64,000 bases of DNA from CAWKMN01 sp963850765 (lineage in GTDB: Bacteria > Chloroflexota > Anaerolineae > Aggregatilineales > Aggregatilineaceae), in the NCBI GenBank assembly GCA_963850765.1, contig CAWKMN010000006.1:248001-312000 (forward strand), written 5' to 3'. A program made the position numbers and the translations under genes. Every line of letters starts with the position of its first letter. Position 1 is the first letter of the stretch. The notes below the pieces were generated by a model, which saw only the letters and a program-made list of their open reading frames with translations, made no database searches and was not told the DNA's origin. Positions 8,322 through 17,002 of this stretch are shown here, piece after piece.

Positions 8322-9709
8322 TTATCCCAGATACAACCGCAAGAAGGCCAAGGTGACAAGCGGTGAGAAATCCGGCCACCGGCAGAGTCGCCAGAAACGC
8401 GGGGCGGTGTTCGCGGCTGTGCTGTCGCGCGATTTTGTAGGCGGTATTCAGCGCGAACAGCAGCCCGGCCGTCAGCACGCCCACCTGCAAAAAGGCGGTC
8501 AGCGTGGGCCAGAGCGGCGTCCAGCCGGTTTGGGCCGTACCAAACAGATTCCAGCCCCAGCCGAACGGGTCGGACACGCACGCCAGCGCGTAACTGCCGT
8601 TGACCAGCACAAAGCCCAGGCTGAACGCGATCCAGCCGGCGAGCCCGAGCGGGAACGAGCGTATAGGCATAGTCCACGAACAGGCGGCGCATCGGGCTCG
8701 CCTGCCCGGACAGTCTGCGCGAGGCGAACGTAACGAGCCAGAACAGCCCCGGCAGCGCAGCAGGTTGACGGCCAGGAATCCGGCGGCGTACAGCGCCCAG
8801 TGCGGCAGCGACTCCATATTGGCCCAGTTTTTGAGCCAGCCCCACGGCCCAAGCAGCACGGCCGAATACAGCAGCGCGCAGCCGAGCATGATGAACGCTT
8901 TATACGCTTCGTCCAGCCGGCGCTCTTTGCTCGACCAGCAGATCGCTGCCGGCGGGCCGCAGGTTGATCACGATGTTATTTTTCGGGCAGGTCTTCAGGC
9001 ACTCGACGCACATGCCCGCAGTAGGTGTTGCGAGTCAGATTGCCGGGGAAGACCATCCAGGGGCAGCCATAGCCGTACTCGTTGCCGGTGATACAGTCCT
9101 TGGTGGTATGCGCCGCGCACACGTCCTGATCCGCCACGCGCAGTTCGACGGGCGACAGCATGCGAATACAGCCCGATAAATCCGCCGACCGGGCACACGT
9201 AGCGGCAGAAGACGCGGTTGTCGGTAGAGCGCGCTCAGCAGCACGCCGACCATCAGGAAACTGAACAGCACCCAGGCGCTGACGGCGGGGCGCGTCAGGA
9301 TGATCGTGCTGAACACCGCCACGCCCAGGAATCCGAAGTTTTGCAGCCACATATTTTTCAGGCGGCGCGGCCAGCGGCGGTTGAGCGTCAGCAGCCGGCC
9401 GGATCGACGCTGGACGATGCTCCGCCGCTGCAGCCATTCGCCCGGCGCGGGGATCGGGCAGATGGCGCACCACAGCCGCCCGGACAGCGGCACCATCACG
9501 ATGATCAGCAGCGCCCACCAGACGATCCACACGAAGATGATGCCGAAGTTGCGGCTGCCGGCAGGCGTGCCGAACAACCCGGTCAGGATCGCCAGCATGA
9601 ACACCGACAGCGTAGCCAGCATCAACACGGGCTGGAACGCCCGCGATTTCAGGATCGCCTTGAGCAGCGGAAAGCGCTCTAGCAGATTGACGCGTGATGG
9701 TGCCAGCAT
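8322..9709 (-). CDS. Membrane 4Fe-4S (polyferredoxin/NosR-NapH-like) protein, heavily frameshifted
   Basis: Pieces of one protein of roughly 460 residues can be followed through all three minus-strand frames. It begins MLAPSRVNLLERF with transmembrane helices, then WCAICPIPAPGEW, CRYVCPVGGFIGLYS, a cysteine-containing stretch ending YGYGCPWMVFPG, and CGMCVECLKTCPKNN, a classical 4Fe-4S cluster motif. The second half is a run of transmembrane helices ending in RLYLG before TAA. At least six single-base slips are needed (near 9215, 9160, 9015, 8935, 8770, 8690 and 8365). The protein motifs remain intact, so sequence error is likelier than decay. The protein would carry electrons from the membrane or cytoplasm to the cupredoxins. 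Confidence 0.65.
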
Positions 9710-9715
9710 AGGTCT

Positions 9716-10244
9716 TTACGGCACCCAATTGGATCGAATGGTCAGCAGCTTATCCGGCTCTTCGGGATCATTGGTGCGCAGATGCACGCGGAATTCGTGC
9801 TGCCCGCCCATATCGCCGTGCATCATGAACTCAACCGACACAGTGGCTTGATAGCCGGGCTCGATGGTCGTCGAACTGACGACAGCGCGAGGCGGTCAAC
9901 ACCCCTCGATCGAGTTCGACCTGCGGCTCGCCCAGAATGACCAGCGGCTCATCGCCCACGTTGCGCACTTCAAATGTGGTGGTGATCGTCTCGCCCAGTG
10001 GGACATCGCCGTAATCGATGAAATCCTGCGCCACGTCGACGCGCGGCGCGCCGGTGACTGCGGGCGCGAAGTCGGAGTCAAACTCCGTTGAGCCAGACCC
10101 GGACTCGCCGTCTCGGTTCCGCCCCAGCAGAATCGCCAGCGCGCCGATCACGATCATCACGCCCACCACGCCGAGCGCGAGCCACGGCATCTGTCTCGAT
10201 GACGCGCGCCCCTTTTTACTACGCTGTGTTTTATATTGTCCCAT
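9716..10244 (-). CDS. Membrane-anchored CCPP-motif protein (DUF1573-like), frameshifted
   Basis: A basic N-terminus and one transmembrane helix (about 19-40) precede an extracytoplasmic beta-sandwich: FIDYGDVPLGETITTTFEVR and NVGDEPLVI are typical of DUF1573/ASH-like domains. Beyond the slip near 9890-9905 the correct frame reads ...EGC-CPPRAVVSSTTIEPGY and runs to SNWVP before TAA at 9718-9716, restoring the Cys-Cys-Pro-Pro motif of this family. The start has AGGAG at a good distance. The function of such proteins is not established; here a role in metal handling or docking for the redox chain is inference from its neighbours. It lies 6 bases upstream of the 4Fe-4S gene. Confidence 0.75.
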
Positions 10245-10338
10245 GTGTTATCTCCTGATGGGTTCTATCCAATTTCGCCACGAACCAACATACCGGGCGC
10301 GGTACGTCGCGCCCATCTCCTTACTGATATTGAACAAC

Positions 10339-11940
10339 TCAGAAAATATGCGCCTGGATTTCGCCTGCCGCCGCGATATACGAGACGCCGATCATCATAA
10401 AGACACCAACATAGAAGAGGGCTTCGCCAATGCGCGCCTTTCTGGCTGCTGCCAGCGGCAGAAACTCCACCGCGTAGGGGAACACGAGCAGCGGGATAAA
10501 GGCGACAGCGAGAATCATGACCATGGCATCCGCGCCAAACCAGTTTTCACCCTGGATCAGGAAGTAAATCGGCCACGGGGGTTTGGTCGCTTCAATCCCC
10601 GAAATGGTGGGGCCGCTCTCCGGTCCAACGATAAAAGGGGCTTCCATGACGAAACTCTGCACGACCAGGAAGAGCGTGAGCGCCACGGAATAGGCTACGG
10701 CTTTTTGCCAGCGCGTTGTCACCAGCACATGCACTTTGCGCATCAGGATATGGAGCACCAGAGTTACCGCCATAATAAAGATCGTCGCCACGATATGCAG
10801 AGCCGTTAACTTCATCAGCGTATATTCGCCTGAGAAGAAATCGGCAACCGCGCGGCCGAGGGGCACCAGGGTGAACGAGTACATCATATGCTCGAAACCT
10901 TCCAGGGCCTCCTGGTCGCCGCGCATGAACGTACCCGACAGAAAGGCGACCCAACCGACGATCAGTCCCAGTGCGCCCAACAGCCAGATCAGCTTGCGCT
11001 TGCCCAGGAACGTGCGTGTCGAGACGGTGCGGGCCGCGTGCAGCAGCGAGAGCAGGATAAAGATCTCGCTGGACCAGTTGTGAAGGTTTCTGAAGAAAGC
11101 CAGTGCCGGCTGGTTCGTCATGTCCTCCACACTGCTATACACCTCGGTTGACGTGGGCATGTAGAAAAACGTGATGATGATGCCGGATGGTATAACCAAA
11201 AAAACCAGAATAATCCCGGTGACGGTGCCCAGGGTGTGCCAGTCGATCGCGTTCTTGAGCCGGCTGCTCAGGTTTCCCGTTTTGATTTTGGCGAAGGCCA
11301 GATATGTCACGGCGAAAAACCCGCCAAAAAGGATGAACCGGATCTCGTCCTGATCGCCTTTTTGGTAGGCATCGTCTTGCACCCGCTCCACAAAACGATC
11401 GAGTTCAGCCGCATCAATGGCAGACTTCTCGTCGATGCCCATGTAGCCGATTTGGGGTTCGCCGTGCCCATGGCCCGATTCTTCAGCCGCGTGGCCGTGT
11501 CCGGCATCAGCGGTCTCGTGTTCGGTCGCGGCGTGATCATCGGCGCTGACCACTTCGCTTATTGCTTCTGCGTCGCTGGTGCTGCCAGCGTGGTCATGAT
11601 TGGCGGCAGGAGCCTCCTGTTCGGTCGAAGCATGATCGTCGGCGCTCGGCATTTCGCTCATCGCTTCTGCGTCGGCGGCGCTGCCGGCGTGGTCGTGATC
11701 GGCGGCAGGAGCCTCCAGATCGGAAGAGGGGTGATCGTCGGCGTCTGCTACTTCACCAACCACGGCCGCGTCGTGCTCCGCATTATGACCAGACTCCTCG
11801 GTGTGGCTTGCTTCGCTTTCCGCACTATCAGGATGGGCGTCGTCGTCCTGAGTAATATCCAATGTGCTGACCGCAAAGATCACGAGCAGCGCCCCCACGA
11901 GCAGCGCCACGCCAAGCAGGACGAGGTTCTCTTTTTTCAT
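10339..11940 (-). CDS. Cytochrome b-type membrane protein with His/Asp-rich N-terminal repeats
   Basis: A 533-residue protein. Helix 1 (7-27) is followed by about 140 residues of extracytoplasmic, acidic and histidine-rich sequence built from a roughly 34-residue repeat (ADDHASTEQEAPAANHDHAG and variants, nearly three copies). The remainder is a di-haem cytochrome b core. NLHNWSSEIFILLSLLHAAR and TALHIVATIFIMAVTLVLH each hold two histidines 14-15 apart on one helix, as in bc1/b6 proteins. It probably oxidises menaquinol and feeds the cupredoxins; the arm could bind copper or zinc. The frame is intact, unlike the next genes of the operon. The exact cytochrome b subfamily is not identified. Confidence 0.85.
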   Translation of the reverse strand: MKKENLVLLGVALLVGALLVIFAVSTLDITQDDDAHPDSAESEASHTEESGHNAEHDAAVVGEVADADDHPSSDLEAPAADHDHAGSAADAEAMSEMPSADDHASTEQEAPAANHDHAGSTSDAEAISEVVSADDHAATEHETADAGHGHAAEESGHGHGEPQIGYMGIDEKSAIDAAELDRFVERVQDDAYQKGDQDEIRFILFGGFFAVTYLAFAKIKTGNLSSRLKNAIDWHTLGTVTGIILVFLVIPSGIIITFFYMPTSTEVYSSVEDMTNQPALAFFRNLHNWSSEIFILLSLLHAARTVSTRTFLGKRKLIWLLGALGLIVGWVAFLSGTFMRGDQEALEGFEHMMYSFTLVPLGRAVADFFSGEYTLMKLTALHIVATIFIMAVTLVLHILMRKVHVLVTTRWQKAVAYSVALTLFLVVQSFVMEAPFIVGPESGPTISGIEATKPPWPIYFLIQGENWFGADAMVMILAVAFIPLLVFPYAVEFLPLAAARKARIGEALFYVGVFMMIGVSYIAAAGEIQAHIF

Positions 11941-11970
11941 GTGGTATACAACTCCCCAGTGCTCGATAGT

Positions 11971-12450
11971 TTATTTGAAAGACGTCGTAAGTTGAGACGA
12001 TTGCTGCGGCTCGGACTTACCTTGTGACCACAGATAAGTCAGCATGCCGGCCGCCGCGAGCAGTACCAGCCCGATCGCCCGCCAGAACGGGGTATTCGAG
12101 TCCACGACCAGCTCCCCGATCATGAAGGGATGCAGCGAGCCGCAGTTCACCGCGCAGCGATAGCGAAACTTGCCCGCCTGATCCGCCACGAACTCGATCT
12201 GCTGCGAGACGCCCGGCTCGACGCGCGTATCAAAGCCGTAGCCATCCAGGTAAAAGCCATGCACGACGTCCGAGGCGGTCAGCGTAATCACCACCCGGTC
12301 GCCCCGATTGACATGTACCCGGCCCGGCGCGAACTCGAACTGGCGGGCATCCAGGGTGATATGGCGCGTGGTGGCTGCCTGTTCCCACGGCACAGGAACC
12401 ACCAGCATAACCACGGCAAGCAGCCCGAACGGCAGCAGCCAGCGTATCAT
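11971..12450 (-). CDS. COX2-like CuA cupredoxin with two membrane helices
   Basis: The 159-residue protein begins MIRWLLPFG with a transmembrane helix (1-20), then a cupredoxin domain, then a second helix (about 124-143) and a short polar tail. CuA ligands are present: VVHGFYL for the upstream histidine and RCAVNCGSLHPFM for C-x3-C-x3-H-x2-M. The start at 12450 is used because the upstream PCYCGC gene ends at 12452 and the longer frame lacks a membrane-compatible N-terminus. It is the second CuA protein of this operon. It resembles oxidase subunit II, yet no haem-copper subunit I is nearby. Confidence 0.86.
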   Translation of the reverse strand: MIRWLLPFGLLAVVMLVVPVPWEQAATTRHITLDARQFEFAPGRVHVNRGDRVVITLTASDVVHGFYLDGYGFDTRVEPGVSQQIEFVADQAGKFRYRCAVNCGSLHPFMIGELVVDSNTPFWRAIGLVLLAAAGMLTYLWSQGKSEPQQSSQLTTSFK

Positions 12451-12451
12451 G

Positions 12452-12895
12452 TCAGTCCACTGGGAGCGGTGTATTGGTCGACGGGCCGAAGGCGCTGTAC
12501 TGCCCATCCACATACGCGCGGATGTCGGGCGGTGACATTCCCTCCCCACGCAGCCGGATCACGTCCTGTGTGATGTCCACACAGATCCCGCAGCCCGTGG
12601 CATGGTTGTCAAAGGTGATCGTGCCATCACTGGCGCGCTCGCGGATATAGCAGCTTAAGTTGCTGGTGTGCCCCATCGCGCCGCAGCCGCAGTAACACGG
12701 ATACTTGGCTAACTCGTCCGGGTGATCGACGGCGAACTGGTAGGCATCCTGCACCCGGGGTGGCGTATCCTTGACAAAATCGGGCAAGTGGGACTCGTGA
12801 TTGGACGCATCACCTTTCCCGCCACAGGCGGAAAGTCCCAGCGCAGCGACCATCATCAGCAGCAGCAGTCCCGACAGGTATTTTCTGGAACGCAT
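12452..12895 (-). CDS. PCYCGC-motif lipoprotein
   Basis: A 147-residue exported lipoprotein. The signal peptide ends in the lipobox LSAC (cysteine about residue 24), followed by a polar linker and a Cys-rich core with KYPCYCGCGAMGH, further cysteines in LSCYIRE and TGCGICVDI. This fits the PCYCGC family of unknown function, often found in Gram-positive-type and Chloroflexota genomes near respiratory genes. The cysteines are likely to bind metal, probably copper, and the gene is first in the redox operon, so it may deliver or sense copper for the CuA proteins; that is inference. AGAGGG lies just before the ATG. Confidence 0.88.
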   Translation of the reverse strand: MRSRKYLSGLLLLMMVAALGLSACGGKGDASNHESHLPDFVKDTPPRVQDAYQFAVDHPDELAKYPCYCGCGAMGHTSNLSCYIRERASDGTITFDNHATGCGICVDITQDVIRLRGEGMSPPDIRAYVDGQYSAFGPSTNTPLPVD

Positions 12896-12928
12896 GAAAC
12901 CCTCTTTTCCTTAAGCAAGTACAAAGTG

Positions 12929-12974
12929 ACTATAATCCGTCTGGAAATGCGGCAACATACGCCAAATGGCGTAT
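12929..12974 (-). promoter_or_regulatory. Palindromic activator box and promoter of the redox operon
   Basis: ATACGCCAAATGGCGTAT at 12957-12974 is a perfect palindrome with 7-base arms. Read on the minus strand it is followed after 22 bases by TATAGT (12934-12929), which would put the box centre near -43 from the transcript start, a class II activator position. The 14-base half GCCATTTGGCGTAT is identical, in the same orientation and at the same distance from a -10, to 6554-6567 upstream of the response regulator. Confidence 0.7.
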
Positions 12975-13021
12975 TCTTTGACAAACGGGGAAGGTCAGGC
13001 CGTTTGCTGAGAGGGTTGATC

Positions 13022-14629
13022 ATGACACACTTAAGAGCCTTGTGGCGCGCGCTGCCCGTCCAACTCATCCTGTTTCTCGTCATCCCCCTGGCGGTCGTGC
13101 TCTCGGCGGGCGCGTTTCTGAGCGTCCGCTGGCACGAGAACGCCATGCGCGATCTGGTGCGCGGCCGCGACGAGCGTGCGATCCAACTGGCGGCGGATGA
13201 CCTCGCCACCCGGATCGAGCAGCACCGGATGGGACTGACTCTCATCCAACAGCATCTCGATATTGGACTGACCCTGGCCGAACTGGCGGCGGATGAGCCC
13301 GATCTGGTGGGCATGTTTGATCGGGGCTTGTTTTCGAGCGGCTCGCGCGACGAACGCTGGCCTCCCGATGCCGAAGCCTGCACCCCGGATCAACCGGGTA
13401 TCGTAACTGTGACATACCCTAGGACCGGCTCCGATCTGGCCGGCTGCGTTTCACTCGACCAACTGGGGGTGAGCCAGATCACCGACCAGTTACATACCAA
13501 TCATGCGGTGTTGGTCTATCTCGTGGATGAACAGGGGCGGGTGCGGTTTAGCTCCGACGGCAGCAGGTTAGGCGGGCCCATCTCAGCCGGGCTGACGGCG
13601 GCGGGTGTGCTGGACGGAAGACCAGGATCGGCTGAAACCGAGGAAGGTCGCAGGGTCGTGGCGTACAGCCCGGTCGCGGGAACGGACTGGACGATCATTA
13701 TGACCGAACCCTGGCACGAGATCACCAACACCCGGCTGCGGCTATCCCAATCCGCGCCGCTGACCGTACTGCCCATTACGCTGCTCAGTGTGCTTGTTCT
13801 GGGGTTTGGGACGCTCCGTGTGGTCCGGCCGCTGCAGCGCCTGCGCCAGCAGACCGCTGCCCTGCCTGATGGCGATGTCGGCCAGCTTCAGCAGCCGATC
13901 GGCGGGATTCGGGAGATCACCGATCTGCAGAAAACGCTGTACGAAATGACCATCCGGCTGCGGGATGCCCAGGATACCCTGCGTGATTACATTGGGGCCA
14001 TCACCCGCGCCCAGGAAGACGAGCGTTTCCGGCTGGCCCACGATCTGCATGATGATACCGTTCAAGCTTTGATTGCCCTCAACCAGCGCATTCAGATGGT
14101 CCAGCGCACGCTCAAGCGCGATCCCGACAAAGCCGAGGATCGCCTGCACGAGCTGCGCACGATGGTGGATCAGGTTATTGTCGATGTTCGCCACATGATC
14201 CAGGCGATGCGCCCGACCTATCTGGCCGATCTGGGATTGGTGTCGGCACTCCGGGCACTGGTCCAGGCAGGACAAGCGGACGGTCTCGAAACCCGTTTCG
14301 AAATTCAGGGCGAACCGCACCGCCTGACAGATGACCTGGAACTCACCCTGTACCGCGTTGCGCAAGAGGCGATGACGAATGTGATCAAACACGCTCGCGC
14401 TGAACATCTTATTGTGATCCTGAGTTTCGATCCGGATCACGTGGGTCTGGCGGTGCAGGATGATGGTCAGGGCTTCCGGGTTCCCGAACACCTGCTGTCG
14501 CTGGTGAACTCGGGCAGCTATGGGCTGGTGGGCATCTCGGAGCGCGTGCAGCTCGCCAATGGCACTCTGTCCATAAAGTCTCGTGAACCCCGTGGAACCA
14601 CGCTCACGGTACAGATCCCAACCCTGTAA
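13022..14629 (+). CDS. Sensor histidine kinase (HisKA_3/NarX-type)
   Basis: A 535-residue membrane kinase. Helix 1 is at about 12-32, a sensory extracytoplasmic domain (about 33-240, dCache-like) follows, then helix 2 (about 243-263), a HAMP-like linker, a dimerisation domain with RLAHDLHDDTVQ where H343 is the phospho-acceptor, and an HATPase domain with TNVIKHA (N box) and DDGQGF (G box). This kinase class pairs with NarL/LuxR regulators such as the one at 6.6 kb. The start at 13022 follows GAGAGGG; the frame is open upstream but reads through the intergenic palindrome. It is divergent from the redox operon, so a signal tied to respiration or copper is plausible. Confidence 0.93.
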   Translation: MTHLRALWRALPVQLILFLVIPLAVVLSAGAFLSVRWHENAMRDLVRGRDERAIQLAADDLATRIEQHRMGLTLIQQHLDIGLTLAELAADEPDLVGMFDRGLFSSGSRDERWPPDAEACTPDQPGIVTVTYPRTGSDLAGCVSLDQLGVSQITDQLHTNHAVLVYLVDEQGRVRFSSDGSRLGGPISAGLTAAGVLDGRPGSAETEEGRRVVAYSPVAGTDWTIIMTEPWHEITNTRLRLSQSAPLTVLPITLLSVLVLGFGTLRVVRPLQRLRQQTAALPDGDVGQLQQPIGGIREITDLQKTLYEMTIRLRDAQDTLRDYIGAITRAQEDERFRLAHDLHDDTVQALIALNQRIQMVQRTLKRDPDKAEDRLHELRTMVDQVIVDVRHMIQAMRPTYLADLGLVSALRALVQAGQADGLETRFEIQGEPHRLTDDLELTLYRVAQEAMTNVIKHARAEHLIVILSFDPDHVGLAVQDDGQGFRVPEHLLSLVNSGSYGLVGISERVQLANGTLSIKSREPRGTTLTVQIPTL

Positions 14630-14703
14630 GATGTCGTCCAGATCCGACCACTTCACATTCGACCCACCTGGTAGCCAAAATCGCAAATTTCGTTTATCAT
14701 CAA

Positions 14704-14737
14704 ATAACGTATGTAAATAGCTCTTTTAGTACGTTAT
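14704..14737. repeat. Inverted repeat upstream of tyrosine recombinase
   Basis: ATAACGTA (14704-14711) and TACGTTAT (14730-14737) are perfect 8-base inverted arms separated by 18 AT-rich bases, in an AT-rich island just before the recombinase gene. It could be a recombination core site, an operator for the recombinase gene, or a hairpin. Nothing in the sequence decides between these. Confidence 0.5.
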
Positions 14738-14753
14738 CGATTTTGGGGGATCT

Positions 14754-15707
14754 GTGGTGACCAATAACGCGCTTGAACCGCTTCACCAAATCCATCCTGA
14801 CAGAAGCTCACACGATTTTGATGCACTGGTCGAGATTACCGAGCGCACATTGGCCTACAGCAGCGCACGCGTCTACCACCAGACGTTTGAGGCGTGGCGG
14901 CTGTGGGCGGTGGCCCATCACCTGTCGCCACTGGATCTGAACGCGCCTAACGTCGTCCAGTTTCTGATCGATCAGCCGGTCACGAAGGCCACACGACAGC
15001 GCATGTTGTCAGCCCTGCGAACATTGGCGGAAATGCTGGCCATACTCGATTACCAGAATCCTCTCCGCGAACTGGCGGTCCGCACGCTGCAGCGCATCAA
15101 AGTGCCTGCCGAAAACCTGGCGGATAACGAACGCCCCAAACGAGCTCTCACGGCAGAAGAGGCGGATATCGTGCTCTCTGTCTGGGAGGACGATACCCAT
15201 CAGAACAAGCGGAACCGAGCCATCATTGCCGTACTGCTGTCGACGGGCATGCGACGATCTGAGGCGGCGGCTCTAAAGTGGGCCGATGTCGATCTGGCTG
15301 AAGGCGTGATTTATATCCGGCATGGTAAAGGTGATAAGGCCCGTGAGGTGGCGATCTACGGCGATCTGGCGATCCATGCCTTACAGGGTTGGAAAAGGGC
15401 GCAGGGTGGTGGCCGGAAGTATCTCTTCTGTACGGTCAACAAAGGCGATCATCTCGGCCCGGATAAACCGATGACGCCGACGAGTTTGTACCGCATGGTG
15501 AAGGAGACCGAGAGGCGGGCCGAGATCGAGCACTTCAGCCCTCACGATGCACGCCGCACGCTGATCACCGAATTGCTAAGGACCGGAACACCCCTGGCGG
15601 ATGCCCAGGCACAGGCAGGACACAGCCAGGGGCAAACTACGCTGCGCTATGCTCAAGCCGCCGATGCACGCCAGCGCCGGCAGAAGGGGCGGCTGCGCTA
15701 TGGGTAG
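14754..15707 (+). CDS. Tyrosine recombinase/integrase (XerC/D-like)
   Basis: This 317-residue protein has a SAM-like N-terminal DNA-binding domain (about 28-118) and a catalytic domain with the full active-site set: R167 in STGMRRSE, K192 in HGKGDK, H264 and R267 in SPHDARRT, H290 in AGHSQ, and nucleophile Y299 in LRYAQ. It should be active. Two adjacent GTG codons (14754, 14757) could start it, with GGGGGA upstream. No other phage or transposon gene, tRNA or clear attachment repeat is seen nearby, so this is either a lone integrase relic or a chromosomal Xer-like enzyme. It separates the two-component locus from the glycosidase cluster. Confidence 0.9.
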   Translation: MVTNNALEPLHQIHPDRSSHDFDALVEITERTLAYSSARVYHQTFEAWRLWAVAHHLSPLDLNAPNVVQFLIDQPVTKATRQRMLSALRTLAEMLAILDYQNPLRELAVRTLQRIKVPAENLADNERPKRALTAEEADIVLSVWEDDTHQNKRNRAIIAVLLSTGMRRSEAAALKWADVDLAEGVIYIRHGKGDKAREVAIYGDLAIHALQGWKRAQGGGRKYLFCTVNKGDHLGPDKPMTPTSLYRMVKETERRAEIEHFSPHDARRTLITELLRTGTPLADAQAQAGHSQGQTTLRYAQAADARQRRQKGRLRYG

Positions 15708-15745
15708 CCGATCGCGAAATCAAAGCTGCAAATCGGATGACACCC

Positions 15746-16993
15746 CTACTGGTAACGGGCGATAAGTTGCGCGGCCGTCTCAAGATCCCCGGCCCGCAGC
15801 GCATCGGCGGCGGCATCCAGTTGCGCGCTGATGTCAGGATCTCCGGCATGTGCTTGGCGCGCGTTCCACAACTGCAAGGGGAGCCGCAGATCGTCATAGG
15901 TGAATGGGAAGTCATTATTCTGCATGGCGCGGCGGGTATCCTGAATAATCTCAAGATACTGGTAGCCGAATTCGTGGGTCGGCTCGATGATCGTGCCTTC
16001 GCCGTAGTCGTTCCAGGTGATCAGTTGGATCACCTCTGGGTTCTGGTCAAGCGCCAGTTGGAGCGTAAATTTCAGCGTTTCGCCCTGCCGCGCATCCAGG
16101 TAGCCATAGCTGGCACGGACGCCGGCTTCCTGGTAGATGTCGTAAAAACCGGGAAAAGCCCCCGCGACCCCATAATCCCACCGGCGGGCCTTGCGGTAAA
16201 ACTCGTTCAGGTACGCGTCCAGCGCTTCCGGCGTGACAGTGAAGCCGAACATGGGCGGCCAGGGGAAGCTCGCCAGCGCGTCAAGCACCATGTGCTTATC
16301 CAGCGTCACCAGCGCGGGCGGCGTATCCAGCACCGAAAACAGAGTTGCCCAATCCGATGAGCTGCGGAAATACTGCGGGCCAAAGGTGAGCAGAAGCGGC
16401 CGGCCATCGACTTTCAGGTAGGCGTCATCGCTGAACCACTGCGCCTGCATATAACGCATCACGTCCTGGCCGCGCGTGTGGGCCTCGTCACGCGCGATAA
16501 AACCCTCGTTGACCATGTGCATGATCGACTGGTCTTCATAGCAGATCACGAAATACAGCCCGGCTTTTTTGATGTGCTCGAACAGCTTATTGGTGCTCTC
16601 ATTGAGCCTGGCATAATCCCGAAAATCGACCATGCCGTACCAGTCCACGATGACGCCATCGATCCCGGCGAGCTTCATCAGCAGCACCTGATATTCCAGG
16701 ATCGCGTCGTCGCTGGAGTCGTAGGGTCCCGTCAGCGGCATAAAATGCGCGGCGATCTCGGGCTGGCCCTGCGCGTTCATCCGGGTGGGATCAAAGTGAT
16801 CCATCGTCCAGTGCCATCCCCAATAGCCGCTGACCTCAGGCGTTTGATACCAGGGCATATAGTGCGCCAGCAGCAGCGGGCGTTCCTGGGCTGGTTCAGC
16901 TCTGGCCCGCATATCCTGAGACTGCCCTCCGGCGATCACGGCCGCAAGGATCAACCAGATGATGGTTTTGGGCAGCGGGTGGTTTTTCATCAT
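15746..16993 (-). CDS. Secreted GH71/GH99-like glycoside hydrolase
   Basis: A 415-residue protein with an N-terminal signal peptide (hydrophobic 9-22, cleavage near AGG/AEP) and a TIM-barrel resembling GH71/GH99 alpha-glycanases and WbsX-type proteins: LLAHYMPWYQTP near residue 42, GIDGVIVDWYG near 110, and ITWNDYGEGTIIEPTHE near 340. These families act on alpha-mannan or alpha-glucan. The conserved acidic residues in DWYG and NDYGEGT are candidates for catalysis, but I cannot fix the family. Two ATGs (16993, 16990) follow AGAGAGG. It lies 9 bases downstream of the GH31 gene, in the same transcription direction, and is likely the last gene of the cluster. Confidence 0.75.
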   Translation of the reverse strand: MMKNHPLPKTIIWLILAAVIAGGQSQDMRARAEPAQERPLLLAHYMPWYQTPEVSGYWGWHWTMDHFDPTRMNAQGQPEIAAHFMPLTGPYDSSDDAILEYQVLLMKLAGIDGVIVDWYGMVDFRDYARLNESTNKLFEHIKKAGLYFVICYEDQSIMHMVNEGFIARDEAHTRGQDVMRYMQAQWFSDDAYLKVDGRPLLLTFGPQYFRSSSDWATLFSVLDTPPALVTLDKHMVLDALASFPWPPMFGFTVTPEALDAYLNEFYRKARRWDYGVAGAFPGFYDIYQEAGVRASYGYLDARQGETLKFTLQLALDQNPEVIQLITWNDYGEGTIIEPTHEFGYQYLEIIQDTRRAMQNNDFPFTYDDLRLPLQLWNARQAHAGDPDISAQLDAAADALRAGDLETAAQLIARYQ

Positions 16994-17002
16994 TTTTCCT
17001 CT

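Noticed and set aside
7297..12895. The redox operon as a nitrous oxide reductase (nos) cluster
   Set aside because: CuA, cytochrome c and NosR/NapH-like parts are suggestive, but nosZ, nosD, nosF, nosY and nosL are all absent from the window.
14670..15730. Similar sequences GGTAGCC...ATCGC..AAAT on both sides of the recombinase gene, considered as attachment repeats
   Set aside because: The match needs gaps, one copy includes the stop codon, and the similarity is within what chance would give.
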